Part shown: piece after piece, positions 33,896-45,800 of the stretch | How the letters are laid out: every line of letters starts with the position of its first letter | Position numbering within the stretch: the stretch's first letter is position 1 | Assembly (NCBI RefSeq): GCF_023898315.1 | Contig: NC_064614.1 | Location: 76,892,501 to 76,956,500, forward strand | DNA from: Schistocerca nitens | Taxonomy: Eukaryota; Arthropoda; Insecta; Orthoptera; Acrididae | Reading direction: 5' to 3' | DNA length: 64,000 bases | Position numbers and translations under genes: made by a program | Notes under the pieces: generated by a model | Databases searched by the model: none | The model's input: the letters and a program-made list of their open reading frames with translations, nothing else | Told to the model about the DNA's origin: nothing

Positions 33896-35490
33896 GTTTC
33901 ATTAAAACATGTAACTGCTTCCACGTCTATTTCTACAAAACTTGAACATGTACGCGAGGTCAGATATCAGGAAAGCTGGTGTACAGTAATGAACTCTGTC
34001 TTGCAGCATTTAGCATTCTAGATACCCACACCTGAACAAAGACGCTCATTGATGATGGGACGGATGTGCCAAAATATGTTACGGCAGTCAGAGGAATAGC
34101 TGCGTGCATAGTAGGCGTACTTGAATTCCCTTAACAGGGGTCAATAACATATTATCTGCAACAGGTTGTGGTTAGAAATAATTGTTGATCTGGAATTTTG
34201 TTCATCTGCCGTCTTATATGTTTTGTATTGTACGCTCTTTTCGTCTCACGGGGTTGTTCGTTTTGAATAAACTGAAGTTTTTTTTTCTTTTTTTAGGCTT
34301 CTTATTTCAGTATCTTTAAGTTTTAAGTGCAGAGGTCAAACACTGCATGGTGCTATCCTCAAGCGTCAAAGAAAGGGATATTTATATTTCTGTTTGATGT
34401 ATGTTGTCCTTAGTTTCAAAATCCCACTGATTCACGATTGGTTGGCATTACATATGAACACAACATTATTGAAAGTGGAATAAACGAAGTTTTGGTGGGT
34501 TACATAACACGTAACATTACAGAACAAGCCTTATGTCTTTTATTCTCCAATGGTTCAAACTGAGGTAATAAAACAGTAGAAATACGTTGACCGATTTCTA
34601 AATAAATCACTTGGGGATAATGATTTGGATACAGATTGTGCTAAGCTTCTCGGCTTAATATTACCGAACATACAAATCTAATTAGTGTATCCTTAACTCA
34701 ACACGGAAAGAAAGCGGCGAAGTAAATCCAATGGCCAAGATATAATCCTCTTTTTATCTTATCTTGAAAATTTTGCTGTATTTTTTTTAGCTTTCTCTGA
34801 CATACGAAAGGAAGTTGTAAGTTGGCAGATATGCCATATATTATTAACAGTGCACTCCATAATTCACTAAGCGCCCTGTATTAGCATACCGGAGAGGATG
34901 CTTCCTAGCAGGAATATTTACGTTGGCTTCCCCCAGGCACAAGTGATGAATAATTACGGAGCCCGTATATCTCGTGACTTTTGTGACTTCCCACGGAGTT
35001 CTGAATATGTTGATACCGTTATTTAAAATTCAGAACAGGCCTTCCGGTGGATTCTGGTCTGGGTAAAGTTTGTACTGCGAGCTCTGTTCGCACGTATCAA
35101 CACTTTTCATAACTTATTCACTTTAACTCGTCTTGCTTTCGCGTGTGTTACCAGCATTGCTTTGACAATACGAATCTTTCGAAAAGTCGTGCCGCGAAGA
35201 GCAAAGACTTATAGTATTACACTCCACATATTCACTACAGTTATTTCTGTTTACAATTCTACCAAGATATAGCATCAGAACGGAAGAGTTGAAAGTGTCG
35301 CGTATAGATCCAGGCAATTTTATGATTAACATGATTCTAGCAGACATTATAGCTGTAAATTTCTTTGCTAATTAATAAGTTTTGACATTTCACTCGCCTC
35401 CGTTTAACGTTGATGAAATCCAACAAAAATAATGCGGTAATTCGTAGAAAAAATTTGTTTATATGCCCTATTGACATGACTACAAGAAAA
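33896..35490. other. Unassigned, AT-rich
   Basis: No gene or family recognised; there are only short frames. Confidence 0.4.
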
Positions 35491-35492
35491 TA

Positions 35493-36141
35493 CCGGGTGA
35501 TCAAAAAGTCATTATAAATTTGAAAACTGAATAAATCACGGAATAATGTAGATATAGAGGTACAAATTGACACACATGCTTGGAATGACATGGGGTTTTA
35601 TTAGAACAAGAAAAAAAACTAAGTTCACAAAATGTCCGACAGAAGCGCGTCGTTTGGTTATGATCGTGTGCTCAGCCGCCACTTTCGTCATGCTTGGCCT
35701 CCCAGGTCCCCAGACCTCAGTCCGTGCGATTATTGGCTTTGGGGTTACCTGAAGTCGCAAGTGTATCGTGATCGACCGACATCTCTAGGGATGCTGAAAG
35801 ACAACATCCAACGCGAACGCCTCACCATAACTCCGGACATGCTTTACTGTGCTGCTCACAACATTAGTCCTCGACTACAGCTATTGTTGAGGAATGATGG
35901 TGGACATATTGAGCATTTCCTGTAATGAACACCATCATTGCTTTGTCGTACTTTGTTATGCTAATTATTGCTATTCTGATCAGATGAAGCGCCATCTGTC
36001 GGACATTTTGTGAACTTTTTTTTTTGGTTCTAGTAAAACCCCATGTCATTCTAAGCATGTGTGTCAATTTGTACCTCTCTATCTACATTAATCCGTGATT
36101 TATTCAGTTTTCAGATTTATACTGACTTTTTGATCACCCGG
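35493..36141 (+). mobile_element. Internally deleted DNA transposon with ~150-bp inverted ends
   Basis: The left end ccgggtgatcaaaaagtc and the right end gactttttgatcacccgg are inverted, and the match continues ~150 bp inward to the cacaaaatgtccgacaga region. TA flanks both ends (35,491-35,492 and 36,142-36,143). The 649-bp copy keeps only the last part of the transposase. Confidence 0.93.
35632..35925 (+). pseudogene. C-terminal fragment of Tc1/mariner-type transposase
   Basis: The family-like part starts around 35,690 with WPPRSPDLSPCDYWLWGYLK, including the third catalytic Asp (PCD). It continues through SQVYRDRPTSLGMLKDNI and ends in LLLRNDGGHIEHFL at 35,925. The Met at 35,632 lies in the 5' inverted repeat region and is not a native start. 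HTH and the first two Asp blocks are deleted. Confidence 0.9.
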
Positions 36142-36143
36142 TA

Positions 36144-38049
36144 CATAAAAATAGAGAAACCGATCATATATGTAAACCGTGACATAGAATCCCAACGCCT
36201 AACTATAAAGTTTGTAAAGTTCGATATTAAGCTTTTCGTTTGACTAAGCACAATTCCATTAGTTTACTTGCGTGTAATCTGACGACCGATTGGATAACCT
36301 TTAGATTGAGTTATTTCTTGTAATCATTGTGCTAATTTCTCCAGACTCACCGAAAACGTGATCCTGCTACAACTACGGTGGTGATCGTGTCACGTTGAAA
36401 GTTCTAATAACAGTATCATGTAACTGCCTTGTCGAGTAAGTCGCTTCTATTTCAGTGCCGATAAACGTTTCAATCAAAGTAATCACAATATTAGAGCTGC
36501 ACAAATTATAACTCCTGATTTCCTGGAAAACTCGGATAGTGGTACCTACAAATATTATTCGTATTCTTTTTGTATGAGACTGACACAAATATCAAATTTT
36601 CGTTAAGTAGTTCGTCCTCGGGGAGAAATACTAAGGTACATACTGAATTTAGTTTGGCTATTGTTGTTTCCCCTGCGATACGCCTACGTGAGCCATGGTA
36701 AGAAAACATCACTGCACATCTGTCATAGACCATGCCTTTGACTGCGGTCAGTAGCGTCTCGTAACTGAACAGTATGAATCAACTACCTCAAATGACCATT
36801 ATCAGCAGACGCATAATTTCGCTAAATTTTGCGCTATTTTCAACAATATATATGCAAGCACTATCTCACAGTTTCGTGTGGGGCTGGCTAACGTGCTATA
36901 TTTCAATGGTACATTGTTCTTTGTGAACTGCCACCACCACATTGACCTAAATTTCAGTGGAATGTAGTGTAATCGAGATCTTTTTAGTTTGAGCTGAAGG
37001 GGAGGGATGGAAAATATGGAAAAATTAACAACTGTGACAGCGTGCCTGGTAGTAAGCGCATGTCCATGATATAGGCACATCAGTTAAAATCTATCATAAC
37101 ATGCACATTTCCTACATTCAGTAATTCTGTACGAACAAATTACGTAAATACGTCCACTATTTGTTCAGACAGCATATCACCACTAATAATTCCGGTTTGT
37201 ACTCGCATTTGTTATAATTGTTAGATTGTTCCCCCAAGAAAAACTACAAACTGAAAAATCAAACAATGTGAGTGGCAATGACTGTTTCTGTTCGTTCACC
37301 TGCGATTGTTAACTTTCACCACTTGAAGCATTTTAAATCAAAATACAGTAACTTCAATAACTACGTTTCACCAGCTTTTCATTCCTATTACTAATCGATG
37401 TTATTTCTGTTGCCACATTTCTCTCACTTTAGTCGCTTTCTGCATTTATCTCACATGTTCCATTCAGTTCTACGCCACGTAACGCGGCTTTTCGAAATTC
37501 TGCTCCAAAGACACAAAGCCTCAGTGCACATACAGTCACTGTTTAAAAGCGCACACTCGTGCTTGAGTCAAACGCCTCGCATTGACTTCACTACAGTGAC
37601 CAAAGAAATTAGCCTCATCAGATACCCTTTAGAAAGGAATTTTTTGGAAATTATTAACAAACAATACAGCCATTGCAAGTGCTTATGCTAGTGACTTCAA
37701 TTATATTTTAAGTGCACATCTCCTTTGTGCATACATAAATTTACAAAATTGCAGAATTAAAATTACAAATTAAGTAATTTATTTGTCAGAGTGTTATCTC
37801 CGCCTCTTGTTGGTAACGTCTTATTAAGTTATTCATTTTGAGGTTGTTCTGACTCATTAATGTTTCAAGATTTGCTGGTAAGAGAATTTAATTTTTGTGC
37901 GGTTTTCTACAGTTTATTTTGATGTGGAGCATATCTGGAACATCCCAGATTTCCGTTGTCTTCTGAATGTTCTCTGCATGTGGGAGAATGTATCACTCCA
38001 ATCCAGTAGACGTGTACTCGGAAAAATGCGTGTCGCAACGTGATTCTCA
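36144..38049. other. Unassigned, AT-rich
   Basis: No gene, RNA or repeat recognised. Frames of 60-97 codons (for example plus strand 37,398-37,691) have no recognisable domain. Confidence 0.4.
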
Positions 38050-39545
38050 TAACTGATGCTACATACTTCCTTTCTTTTTGAAACATGGAGAAAGTCGCAA
38101 TATGGAAGCGAGTGAATGTCGGGTCGCCTTCTGTAATGCTTTCTTTTGCAAGGCTATATGATATTTAATTACATCGAAATCTGAGAGCCCATTTACCCAC
38201 TTTAGATATACGGATTTATTTTCATTGTTGGCTTTTTTTACTAATTCCACCAGATCGTAGATATATCTTTTATCAGATTTCTACTTTCTGTGCTCTAATC
38301 GTTCCAAATCACTTGTATAATCAGTGAGAAGTGGTGTTTTGTTACCAGCTTCATGCTTACTTCATTAATAGCTCTGACTTCTGCAATGTAAATACTATTT
38401 AATGGTGGTAATAAAACCTTTTTAGCTATCTGCAACAAAGGGTAATAAAATGCGCCGCCCACTCCCTGATGAGTAGTGGTTCAATCAGTATATGTATGGA
38501 AAAAACGTTGCCACTGCCTTTCCAGCTAACTTCTGTATTAGTTATAAACTCTTGACAAATTGCCTCTGGCAGATAAAATATTTCAGGATGGTAGACTGTT
38601 ATTTACTACTCTTTATTGAACGCTGGTAACATTCGGTCCTTCTGTCTCAATGGGAACGTAAATCTGAGACAATGAAAACCTGTTATCAACAGTGGCATTC
38701 ATTTGTGTTCTTCTGGGTATCTTCTTTCCGCCAAACGATAAACTATAACTATGACGGGATGATTAATTACAACGGATTTTTTTAACTGAGATTTTTGAGC
38801 AAGTAGTTCCCTGCGGATTTCAAGAGACATACGACTTAAATCGCGTAAGACATTAAGTTTTTTCTGTTTTCGTAGCAATACGAGTATGATTAACATATTC
38901 TGTCTGCAATAGTCTGATATCCAGAAAAAGCCTTTGCTGATGTTCATACATTAAATCTGATAGGTCCTAACCTTGTCATATTCTTTTGGTACGTTCGGTG
39001 TTTTTGTGTTAAGCGAACTGCAGAAGATTCTAAGAGTGAAAAAATGAGATCAGACCCGGGGACCATTGAGACAGTGGATCAGCGTCGGTATTCATCCAAT
39101 GGTTCAAAATGGCTCTGAGCACTATGGGACTCAACTGCTGTGGTCATCAGTCCCCTAGAACTTAGAACTACTTAAACCTAACTAACCTAAGGACATCACA
39201 CACATCCATGCCCGAGGCAGGATTCGAACCTGCGACCGTAGCAGTCGCACGGCTCCGGACTGCGCGCCTAGAAACGCGAGACCACCGCGGCCGGCAGGGT
39301 ATTCATCCATGAGCAACAAAATTTCAGGCTGATAGTTGCTGTACATATAAAGACATCATCTGTGAACTGTAGCACATGAATTGTGGAGCCAAATATGTTT
39401 TCCAAATCAGCTACAAATAAGTTACATAACAGGTAACATTAACACCTTGAGGTACTCATTTTCAGACTGAGAAGGGTTCGTATAAGCTATAGTCTTGCTT
39501 TCCAATGTTTATAGTTCTACGATATAAATAATTCAGAAGAAAACG
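38050..39545 (-). pseudogene. Decayed LINE with RT and RNase H (I/R1-like)
   Basis: Minus-strand pieces, all frame-shifted. RT palm text resembling WVPQGVNV and LQFTDDVFICT lies at 39,340-39,450; the FADD box is FTDD, codons 39,355-39,366. A region at 38,699-38,947 (WISDYCRQNMLIIL, DLSRMSLEIRRELLAQ) resembles RT thumb. RNase H traces are IYIAEVRAINEVSMKLVTKH (~38,340-38,400) and VYLKWVNGLSDFDV (~38,180). SINE-A at 39,099-39,297 splits it. RNase H points to the I/R1/LOA group. Old and non-functional. Confidence 0.55.
39099..39297 (-). mobile_element. SINE-A copy inside LINE relic
   Basis: Complete. A perfect 12-bp duplication ggtattcatcca flanks it at 39,087-39,098 and 39,298-39,309. Confidence 0.94.
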
Positions 39546-39638
39546 AAGACAAATGTACTGGACACCTGAGTTCTGCTCGCTGCAAAAGTACACTTAGGCG
39601 ACGAAAGTCATGGGTTACCTCCCAGTATCGTGTCAGAC

Positions 39639-40640
39639 CTACTTTACGCACCGTATAGCAGCGTGATGTGACATGGGCTCAACAAGTCTTCCGAAGGCCA
39701 CTGCAGAAATATTGAGCCATTTTGCGTCTATAGCCGTCCATAATTGCATAAATGTTGTCGATGCAGGATTTTGTGCACGAACTATCCTCTCGATCATGTC
39801 CCATAAACGATCGATGGGATTCATGTCGGGCGATGTGAGTGGCCGGATAATTCGCTCGAATTTCCAACGATGTTCTTAAAACCAATCGCGGACAACAGTG
39901 GTGCGGTGACACGCCACTGTGTCATCTATAAAAGTTCCTTCATCATTTTTATGAAGTCCAAGAATGGCTGCAGATTGTCTCCAGTTAGCCAAATATAACC
40001 ATTTCTAGTGAATTATCGGTTCAGCCGGACCAGGTGACCCAGTTCATTTCAGAGCCCACACCATTTTGGAGTCACAGCCAGCTTGCACAGCGCCTTGTTG
40101 ACAACTTGCCTGCCAATGGTTTCCAGTCGTCTAGGATCCAACCGATACGGTCTCGAGACAAGGAGGGGCTCTGCAGGCGACGTCGTGCTATTAGCAAAGG
40201 CAGTCGCGCCGGTCGTCTGCTGCCACAGCCCATTAACGAAAAATTTTGCAGCACTGTGCTAACGGAAACGTTCGTCGTACGTCACACATTTCTGTGGTTA
40301 TTTCACACAGTGCTACATGTTCGTTAGCAATGACAACTTTACACCAACACCACTGCTCTCGATCGTTGCGTGAAGGCCGTCGGCCACTACGTTGTCAGAG
40401 GTGAGAAGTAATGCATGAAATCTGGTAATCTCGTCAAACTCTTGACACTGTGGATCTCCGAATATTGAATTCCCTAGCGATTTTTGAAATGTCCCATAGC
40501 CTAGCTCCAACAATCATTCTGCGCTGAAAGTCCGTCAACGCTCGTAGTGTGGCCAGAATCACGTCGAACACCTTTTCACATGCATTAGCTGAGTACAAAT
40601 CACAGCTTCGGCATTGGACCGCCCTTTTATACCTTGTACA
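39639..40640 (-). pseudogene. Tc1-like transposase relic
   Basis: The N-terminal HTH is visible as LTDFQRRMIVGARLWDISKI and AREFNIRRSTVSRV (40,434-40,520). The next region is degenerate, with LIARRRLQSPSLSRDRIGWI and LDDWKPL (40,090-40,200). The C-terminal block is PIDRLWDMIERIVRAQNPAS (~39,780-39,820), the place of the third catalytic residue, ending at 39,639. The first Asp block is lost and the second is not readable. Confidence 0.8.
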
Positions 40641-40662
40641 CGGGACACTACCGCCTTCTGTA

Positions 40663-41955
40663 CGAGGTGCATTCAAGTTCTAAGGCCTCCGATTTTTTTC
40701 TAATTAACTACTCACCCGAAATCGATGAAACTGGCGTTACTTCTCGACGTAATCGCCCTGCAGACGTACACATTTTTGGCAACGCTGACGCCATAATTCC
40801 ATGGCAACGGCGAAGGCTTCTTTAGGAGTCTGTTTTGACCACTGGAAAATCGCTGACGCAATAGCAGCACGGTTGGTGAATGTGCGGCCACGGAGAGTGT
40901 CTTTCATTGTTGGAAAAAGCCAAAAGTCACTAGGAGCCAGGTCAGGTGAGTAGGGAGCATGAGAAATCACTTCAAAGTTGTTATCACGAAGAAACTGTTG
41001 CGTAACGTTAGCTCGATGTGCGGGTGCGCAGCCCTTCCCGGACGTTTTTGTTGCAGTGCAGGAAGGAATTTGTTCTTCAAAACATTTTCGTAGGATGCAC
41101 CTGTTGCCGTAGTGCCCTTTGGAACGCAATGGGTAAGGATTACGCCCTCGCTGTCCCAGAACATGGACACCATCATTTTTTCAGCACTGGCGGTTACACG
41201 AAATTTTTTTGGTGGCGGTGAATCTGTGTGCTTCCATTGAGCTGACTGGCGCTTTGTTTCTGGATTGAAAAATGGCATCCACGTCTCATCCATTGTCACA
41301 ACCGACGAAAAGAAAGTCCCATTCATGCTGTAGTTGCGCGTCAACATTGCTTGGCAACATGCCACACGGGCAGCCATGTGGTCGTCTGTCAGCATTCGTG
41401 GCACCCACCTGGATGACACTTTTCGCATTTTCAGGTCGTCATGCAGGATTGTGTGCACAGAGCCCACAGAAATGACAACTCTGGAGGCAATCTGTTCAAC
41501 AGTCATTCGGCAATCCCCCAAAACAATTCTCTCCACTTTCTCGATCATGTCGTCAGACCGGCTTGTGCGAGCCCGAGGTTGTTTCGGTTTGTTGTCACAC
41601 GATGTTCTGCCTTCATTAAACTGTCGCACCCACGAACGCACTTTCGACACATCCATAACTCCAACACCACATGTCTCCTTCAACTGTCGAGGAATTTCAA
41701 TTGGTTTCACACCACGCAAATTCAGAAAACGAATGATTGCACGCTGTTCACGTAAGGAAAACGTCGCCATTTTAAGTATTTAAAACAGTTCTCATTCTCG
41801 CCGCTGGCGGTAAAATTCCATCTACCGTACGGTGCTGCCATCTCTGGGACGTATTGACAATGAACACGGCCTCATTTTAAAACAATGCGCATGTTTCTAT
41901 CTCTTTCCAGTCCGGAGAAAAAAAATCGGAGGCCTTAGAACTTGAATGCAGCTCG
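40663..41955 (-). mobile_element. mariner transposon (1,293 bp)
   Basis: The left cgaggtgcattcaagttcta and the right end, read on minus as cgagctgcattcaagttcta, are inverted over ~35 bp. TA flanks both ends (40,661-40,662 and 41,956-41,957). Length and structure are typical of mariner. Confidence 0.95.
40737..41770 (-). pseudogene. mariner transposase lacking the second catalytic block
   Basis: ATG 41770 opens a long frame. The HTH region reads MATFSLREQRAIIRFLNLRG, then WVRQFNEGRTS, followed by the linker WVPRMLTDDH, the first Asp in VTMDETW, and VSMFWDSEGVILTHC. At about 41,020-41,045 text jumps from LPALQQKRPG to APAHRANVTQQF in another frame. The HHDN segment with the second Asp is missing, so a small out-of-frame deletion explains both losses. 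The rest is good: YSPDLAPSDFWLF (third Asp) to GDYVEK at 40,737. Expected length is ~345 residues. Confidence 0.93.
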
Positions 41956-42000
41956 TATAAGTGTACAACGCTGTCCCATAATTTTTTTCATGTCAATGTA

Positions 42001-42660
42001 CGGGGATTGTCCAGAAAGTAAGTTCCGATCGTTCGCGAAATGGAAACCACCCGGAAAATCCGGTAAAGCTTTGCACAGAGGTGTGGGCAGTGTCTCTAGT
42101 ATGCCCGTCGATCGTGTCGGGTCGCTCTTTTCAGTTCTGAGTGAACAGTGAGCACATAAAGATGCGTAGGGAATAGCGTCTCCCGCCAAGTATGAGGACC
42201 TGGTTAGAGATTTTGCTTGTGAGATGCAGCCCACATAACACAACTGTCGACCAGTTCTTTCTTCATGCCAGTTCACGGCCGCATATTGCAGGGGCAATGA
42301 AGACGCTCCTGCAGCGTTTACGATGAGAGGTGTTTGATCACCCACAATACAGTCTGTAATTGGCTCCCCCTGAGTCTCATCTCTGCTCACAAGAACCGCT
42401 AGCTATGAATATACAATTTTTCCACGGACAAAGAGCTGCAGACGAGTGCAGATAACTGGCCGAAAATACAGGCCGCTGCTCTCTGTGACGAGGATATTGG
42501 AAAGTTGATACAGTACTACTACAAAACTCTAAGTTGGAGCGGCGACTATATAGAGAAGTAGCTGGAAGGTGTACCTAACTGTTTCAAATAAAACGTTCCG
42601 GGTCTGCGTTGTGGTTTTCATTTCGTGACCGATCGGATCTTACTTTCTGGACAACCCTCG
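42001..42660 (+). mobile_element. Internally deleted mariner-like element (660 bp)
   Basis: Ends cggggattgtccagaaagta and, inverted, cgagggttgtccagaaagta. TA at 41,999-42,000 is also the TA closing the Tc1 element to the left; the other TA is at 42,661-42,662. Confidence 0.9.
42240..42555 (+). pseudogene. Mariner-like transposase C-terminal relic
   Basis: Pieces in shifting frames: LHASSRPHIAGAMKTLLQRL (the HDN of the second Asp block has become ASS), EVFDHPQYSL followed by LAPPESHLCS (third block with Asp lost), then KIQAAALCDEDIGKLIQYYY and SGDYIEK at the end. The N-terminal half is deleted. Inactive. Confidence 0.75.
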
Positions 42661-42662
42661 TA

Positions 42663-43005
42663 TTTTTCCAACCTCTACTGGGTGTAACAATATTCTGGCA
42701 ATGAGACGCGTTTCCTTGCACATAAACAGCACGAAATTATTTTAACCGAAAATTTCGTCACTTCCATATTTTTGAGAAAAAATCGACTTCAAAGAAAGAC
42801 AATCTGCCAACGCTGAGATCACATGAACGACAAGTGATCTGTAGATGTGCTGCCAAGTTAGTGCACGGGTAGGGTCTTGCTGATCTTACTGCATTTTTCT
42901 GCTATCTAATTTTTTACTATGTGACGTGGTATTTGGTTTCTTAACTACGACACAGCAATTACAACAGGTCTTGGACAAAACTCTTGCAACTGAAACTTAC
43001 CTGGT
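42663..43005. other. Unassigned
   Basis: No feature recognised. Confidence 0.4.
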
Positions 43006-43490
43006 ATCTTATAACTATTTTCCGGATCGACACTCGAACTCAAGACCGTTGTCTTTCGCGAGCAAATGCTCTGTCGACTGAAGTATGCAAACAATATTCA
43101 CTATCCATCCCCACTGTTGTAATTCCACCAGTAACTACTTCCTACCTCCCAAACTTCGCAGAAGCTCTCCTGCGAGACTTACTGGACTAGCACTCCTGCG
43201 AGAGATGATATTGCGGAGACAAAGGTCCAGAATTCCAGTCTCGGTGCAGCGCACAGTTTCAGTACGCCAAGAACACTCCGCTGCAGAGTGAAAATTTTAT
43301 TCTGGAGACATCCCCCAGGCTGTGGTTAGGCAATGTCTCCTCAATATGCCTTCTTCCAGGAGTGCTACTGCAGCAAGTTCCGCAAAGAGAGAATCTAACA
43401 AGTTTGGAAAGTAGCAGATGAGGTGTTAGCGGAAATACAGCTGTCACGACGAGGCGTGAGACGTGCTTGGTTAGCTCAGTCAGACAGTCC
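43006..43490. mobile_element. Two SINE-F pieces, head to head
   Basis: The left piece (about 43,010-43,260) is in minus orientation with B-box text actcgaactcaagacc. The right piece (43,265-43,490) is in plus orientation, beginning with the linker cactccgctgcagagtga, then acatcccccaggctgtgg, and ending in an A-box-like ttggttagctcag. Both are diverged. Confidence 0.8.
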
Positions 43491-44029
43491 GGTTTTAATA
43501 ACTGATCTGAGCGGACCTGCTATTTGTTTCCTCCTGAGGCGCGAGCACAATCGCATTGTTTACTTTCCCCGGCTCACACTAAAGTGCCTCCATAACGCGA
43601 TCAGAACACTGCAAATCTGCAGCAAAAATCAACACTGAAGTATGCCTTTAGAAACTACCTTGCCAGACAGAAAACACTCGATGTTGAGCGCCAAGATCAC
43701 GGCTAATCAACATTATCAGCATTCACTTTCCGATCGTAAGTAATATAGTCTATGTGTAACTTATTAATGGCGCTGTATGCGACGAGGTTCCTCGAAAGAT
43801 AAAGCAAGGGCTCGATATCTGCCACTCTGAGGGAATAGTTTGCTTCGTCAAGTTTGACCGTGCTGGAATGGGGCTACGGACTATACGCTTGTTCGAATCC
43901 GGCGGTAGAGGTCGTGGTGACGCTCCGCCACTATGGCCCTGTAGAAGTAAAAGTAATAGAAAATTGAATCCAGTTTAAAATGTATCCAGTTCTCGACAGA
44001 GTAGATGAGGTGCGGATTTAACTCATTTG
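43491..44029. other. Unassigned
   Basis: No gene recognised. A short tRNA-like phrase (gttcgaatccggcgg near 43,890) is too isolated to call. Confidence 0.4.
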
Positions 44030-45800
44030 ACACGTACCATTACACATCCAAACAGGAGACTGGAGGGCCATAGTTAATTATGACGGTCAGCCTGAAACGT
44101 GTTCCGGATGCGGCAAGGAAGGTCACCTAAGTTCCGAGTGCGTCCAGCATCGAATCTCACCTATCATCATCACCGACGTTGACCAGAAACTTACGCTGCA
44201 GCGCTCACGAAATCTGCCCAACGGTGCTGTCAGTAAGTCTCCATGGCCCGTAACGTGACGATGCCCCGCTGGGTTACAATGTTTTTGAGAAATTATGTTC
44301 CCAGACTCCACGGTACCACCTACATTAAACAAAGGACTTCTCATACCGGTACACAAGCCAGCGGAAGGGCAATCAGTCAATGACTATCGGCCACTTACAT
44401 CACTGAACGCTGACTACAAGATCTTTTCCAGGTTTTTGACATGCGTTAAGAAGACTTTGCCGATGATCCTCGCCCCAGAATATATGTTGTAGGGGGGAGG
44501 GGCCAACATACACATGACCACCGACGACTGCAGGAACGTAATAGCGATCGTGCAGCCTGCGAGAGGGAACTTTCCATCGACTACAGTCCTACTTTCATAG
44601 ACTGCACCATAACTTCCTCCTAAGGGTCATCGACCGTATGTGATTCCCCCCCTCCCGAATCTCATCGGCACTATGTGGCGCCTTCTGGCAGGAGCCATCC
44701 TTCTTCAGGTCCAGATCAACAGAAGGACGGTGGGCCCAATATTTATTAAGAGGTCTCTACAACTCTGCAACGAGGTTGCCCCCATTCTACCTACCTTTAC
44801 GCAATCGCGCACGAGCCACTCTTCGGGGGTCACAACGCAGGCTATATGCTATCACATTGCAGATCATCTTTGCTGTAGGCATATCCCGACGACCTGCTAC
44901 TGCTAGTTCGTCCCACCGATGAAGTCCACAGCGCACTAAACCGCATCGAGCGATGTGCATAGGCTGCAGGCACTCTTCTCTACATCAATAAGTCGGCGGC
45001 ACTTCATACCGGGCGCGGTCTTGGACCGCGCGCTGTTGCCCCCATCCTGTCAGTTACTGACCTATTTGGGAGTCACGTTTACGAAGGATGTGCTCAAAAC
45101 TACAGATTGTCCTTGTGAAGGTGCGCTAGATCCTTCTCCGGGACCTACACCAGCTGCAACTTGTGCAGTACCTGAACCTGCATCTAGCGTCAAAGCTCAA
45201 TCATCTGGCACAGGTCCTTCTGCAAACTATGGAGACAGGTTGCAGACTACAAGCGGCTTTCGTTTGTTTCCTGTCCACAGGACACATATTTAAAGTACAT
45301 CATGACACACTCACACTCCACCCACGGGTTGGAGGGCTGGGACTATTCAACGTCCAGTAACGGGCAGTTACCCTCTATATGAGCAATATGTGGAAACGAC
45401 GGAACACATCGATGTTCTCCTTGTTCGGGCAGTTCCGTGTAAAGTGGTAGAAATCAAATATGCAAATGTCCACTGGCCACGGGTGTTGAAAGCAGATCAC
45501 CCCGCTTTCTGCCAACCACCGAGCGCACGATGGACACATACTCCACGTTACCGAATAAACGGACTTTCCTCTTTGCCCTGACTGTCGCCTTCTGGACACA
45601 GCTGAACATCACGTGCGTGTCGTCATCTGGGGTTTTGCTACTGATGCAGAAGATCTTAGCCCGGTACCTCCGTATCACACCTGACGTGATTCAAACTCGC
45701 ACCCTCCAGTGGCCAGATGACTATTACTTTCCCCTCTCGGAAATATCACTAGCTTACATAGTTCAAGGGAATGACGATCGACTACGTCTTCGGTGAAGGG
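44030..45800 (+). pseudogene. L1/Tx1-like LINE relic
   Basis: A gag-like zinc knuckle CSGCGKEGHLSSEC (CCHC, ~44,098-44,140) comes first. RT text follows only ~150 bp later: GLLIPVHKPAEGQSVNDYRP and LNADYKIFSRFL (44,335-44,440), MTTDDCRNVIAIVQPARG, RTVGPIFIKRS, CPHSTYLYAIAHEPLF-like palm, then AYPDDLLLLVRPTDEV, where the YADD box reads YPDD (Asp codons 44,888-44,893). LTYLGVTFTKDVLKT and TLHPRVGGLGLFNVQ are C-terminal. No endonuclease fits in the gap. Frames change repeatedly. Confidence 0.65.

Larger units (their letters stand above)
39591..41998 (-). mobile_element. Tc1-like transposon split by a mariner
   Basis: The left end cacttaggcgacgaaagtca and the right end (read on minus cattgacatgaaaaaaatta) are eroded inverted repeats, with TA at 39,589-39,590 and 41,999-42,000. 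A mariner at 40,663-41,955 sits in its right part. The tail after the mariner (41,956-41,998) fits this Tc1 family's terminus. Without the insert it is about 1.1 kb. Confidence 0.8.

Noticed and set aside
37398-37691. 97-codon plus-strand frame as a possible small gene
   Set aside because: No recognisable motif or signal peptide, and no supporting context.
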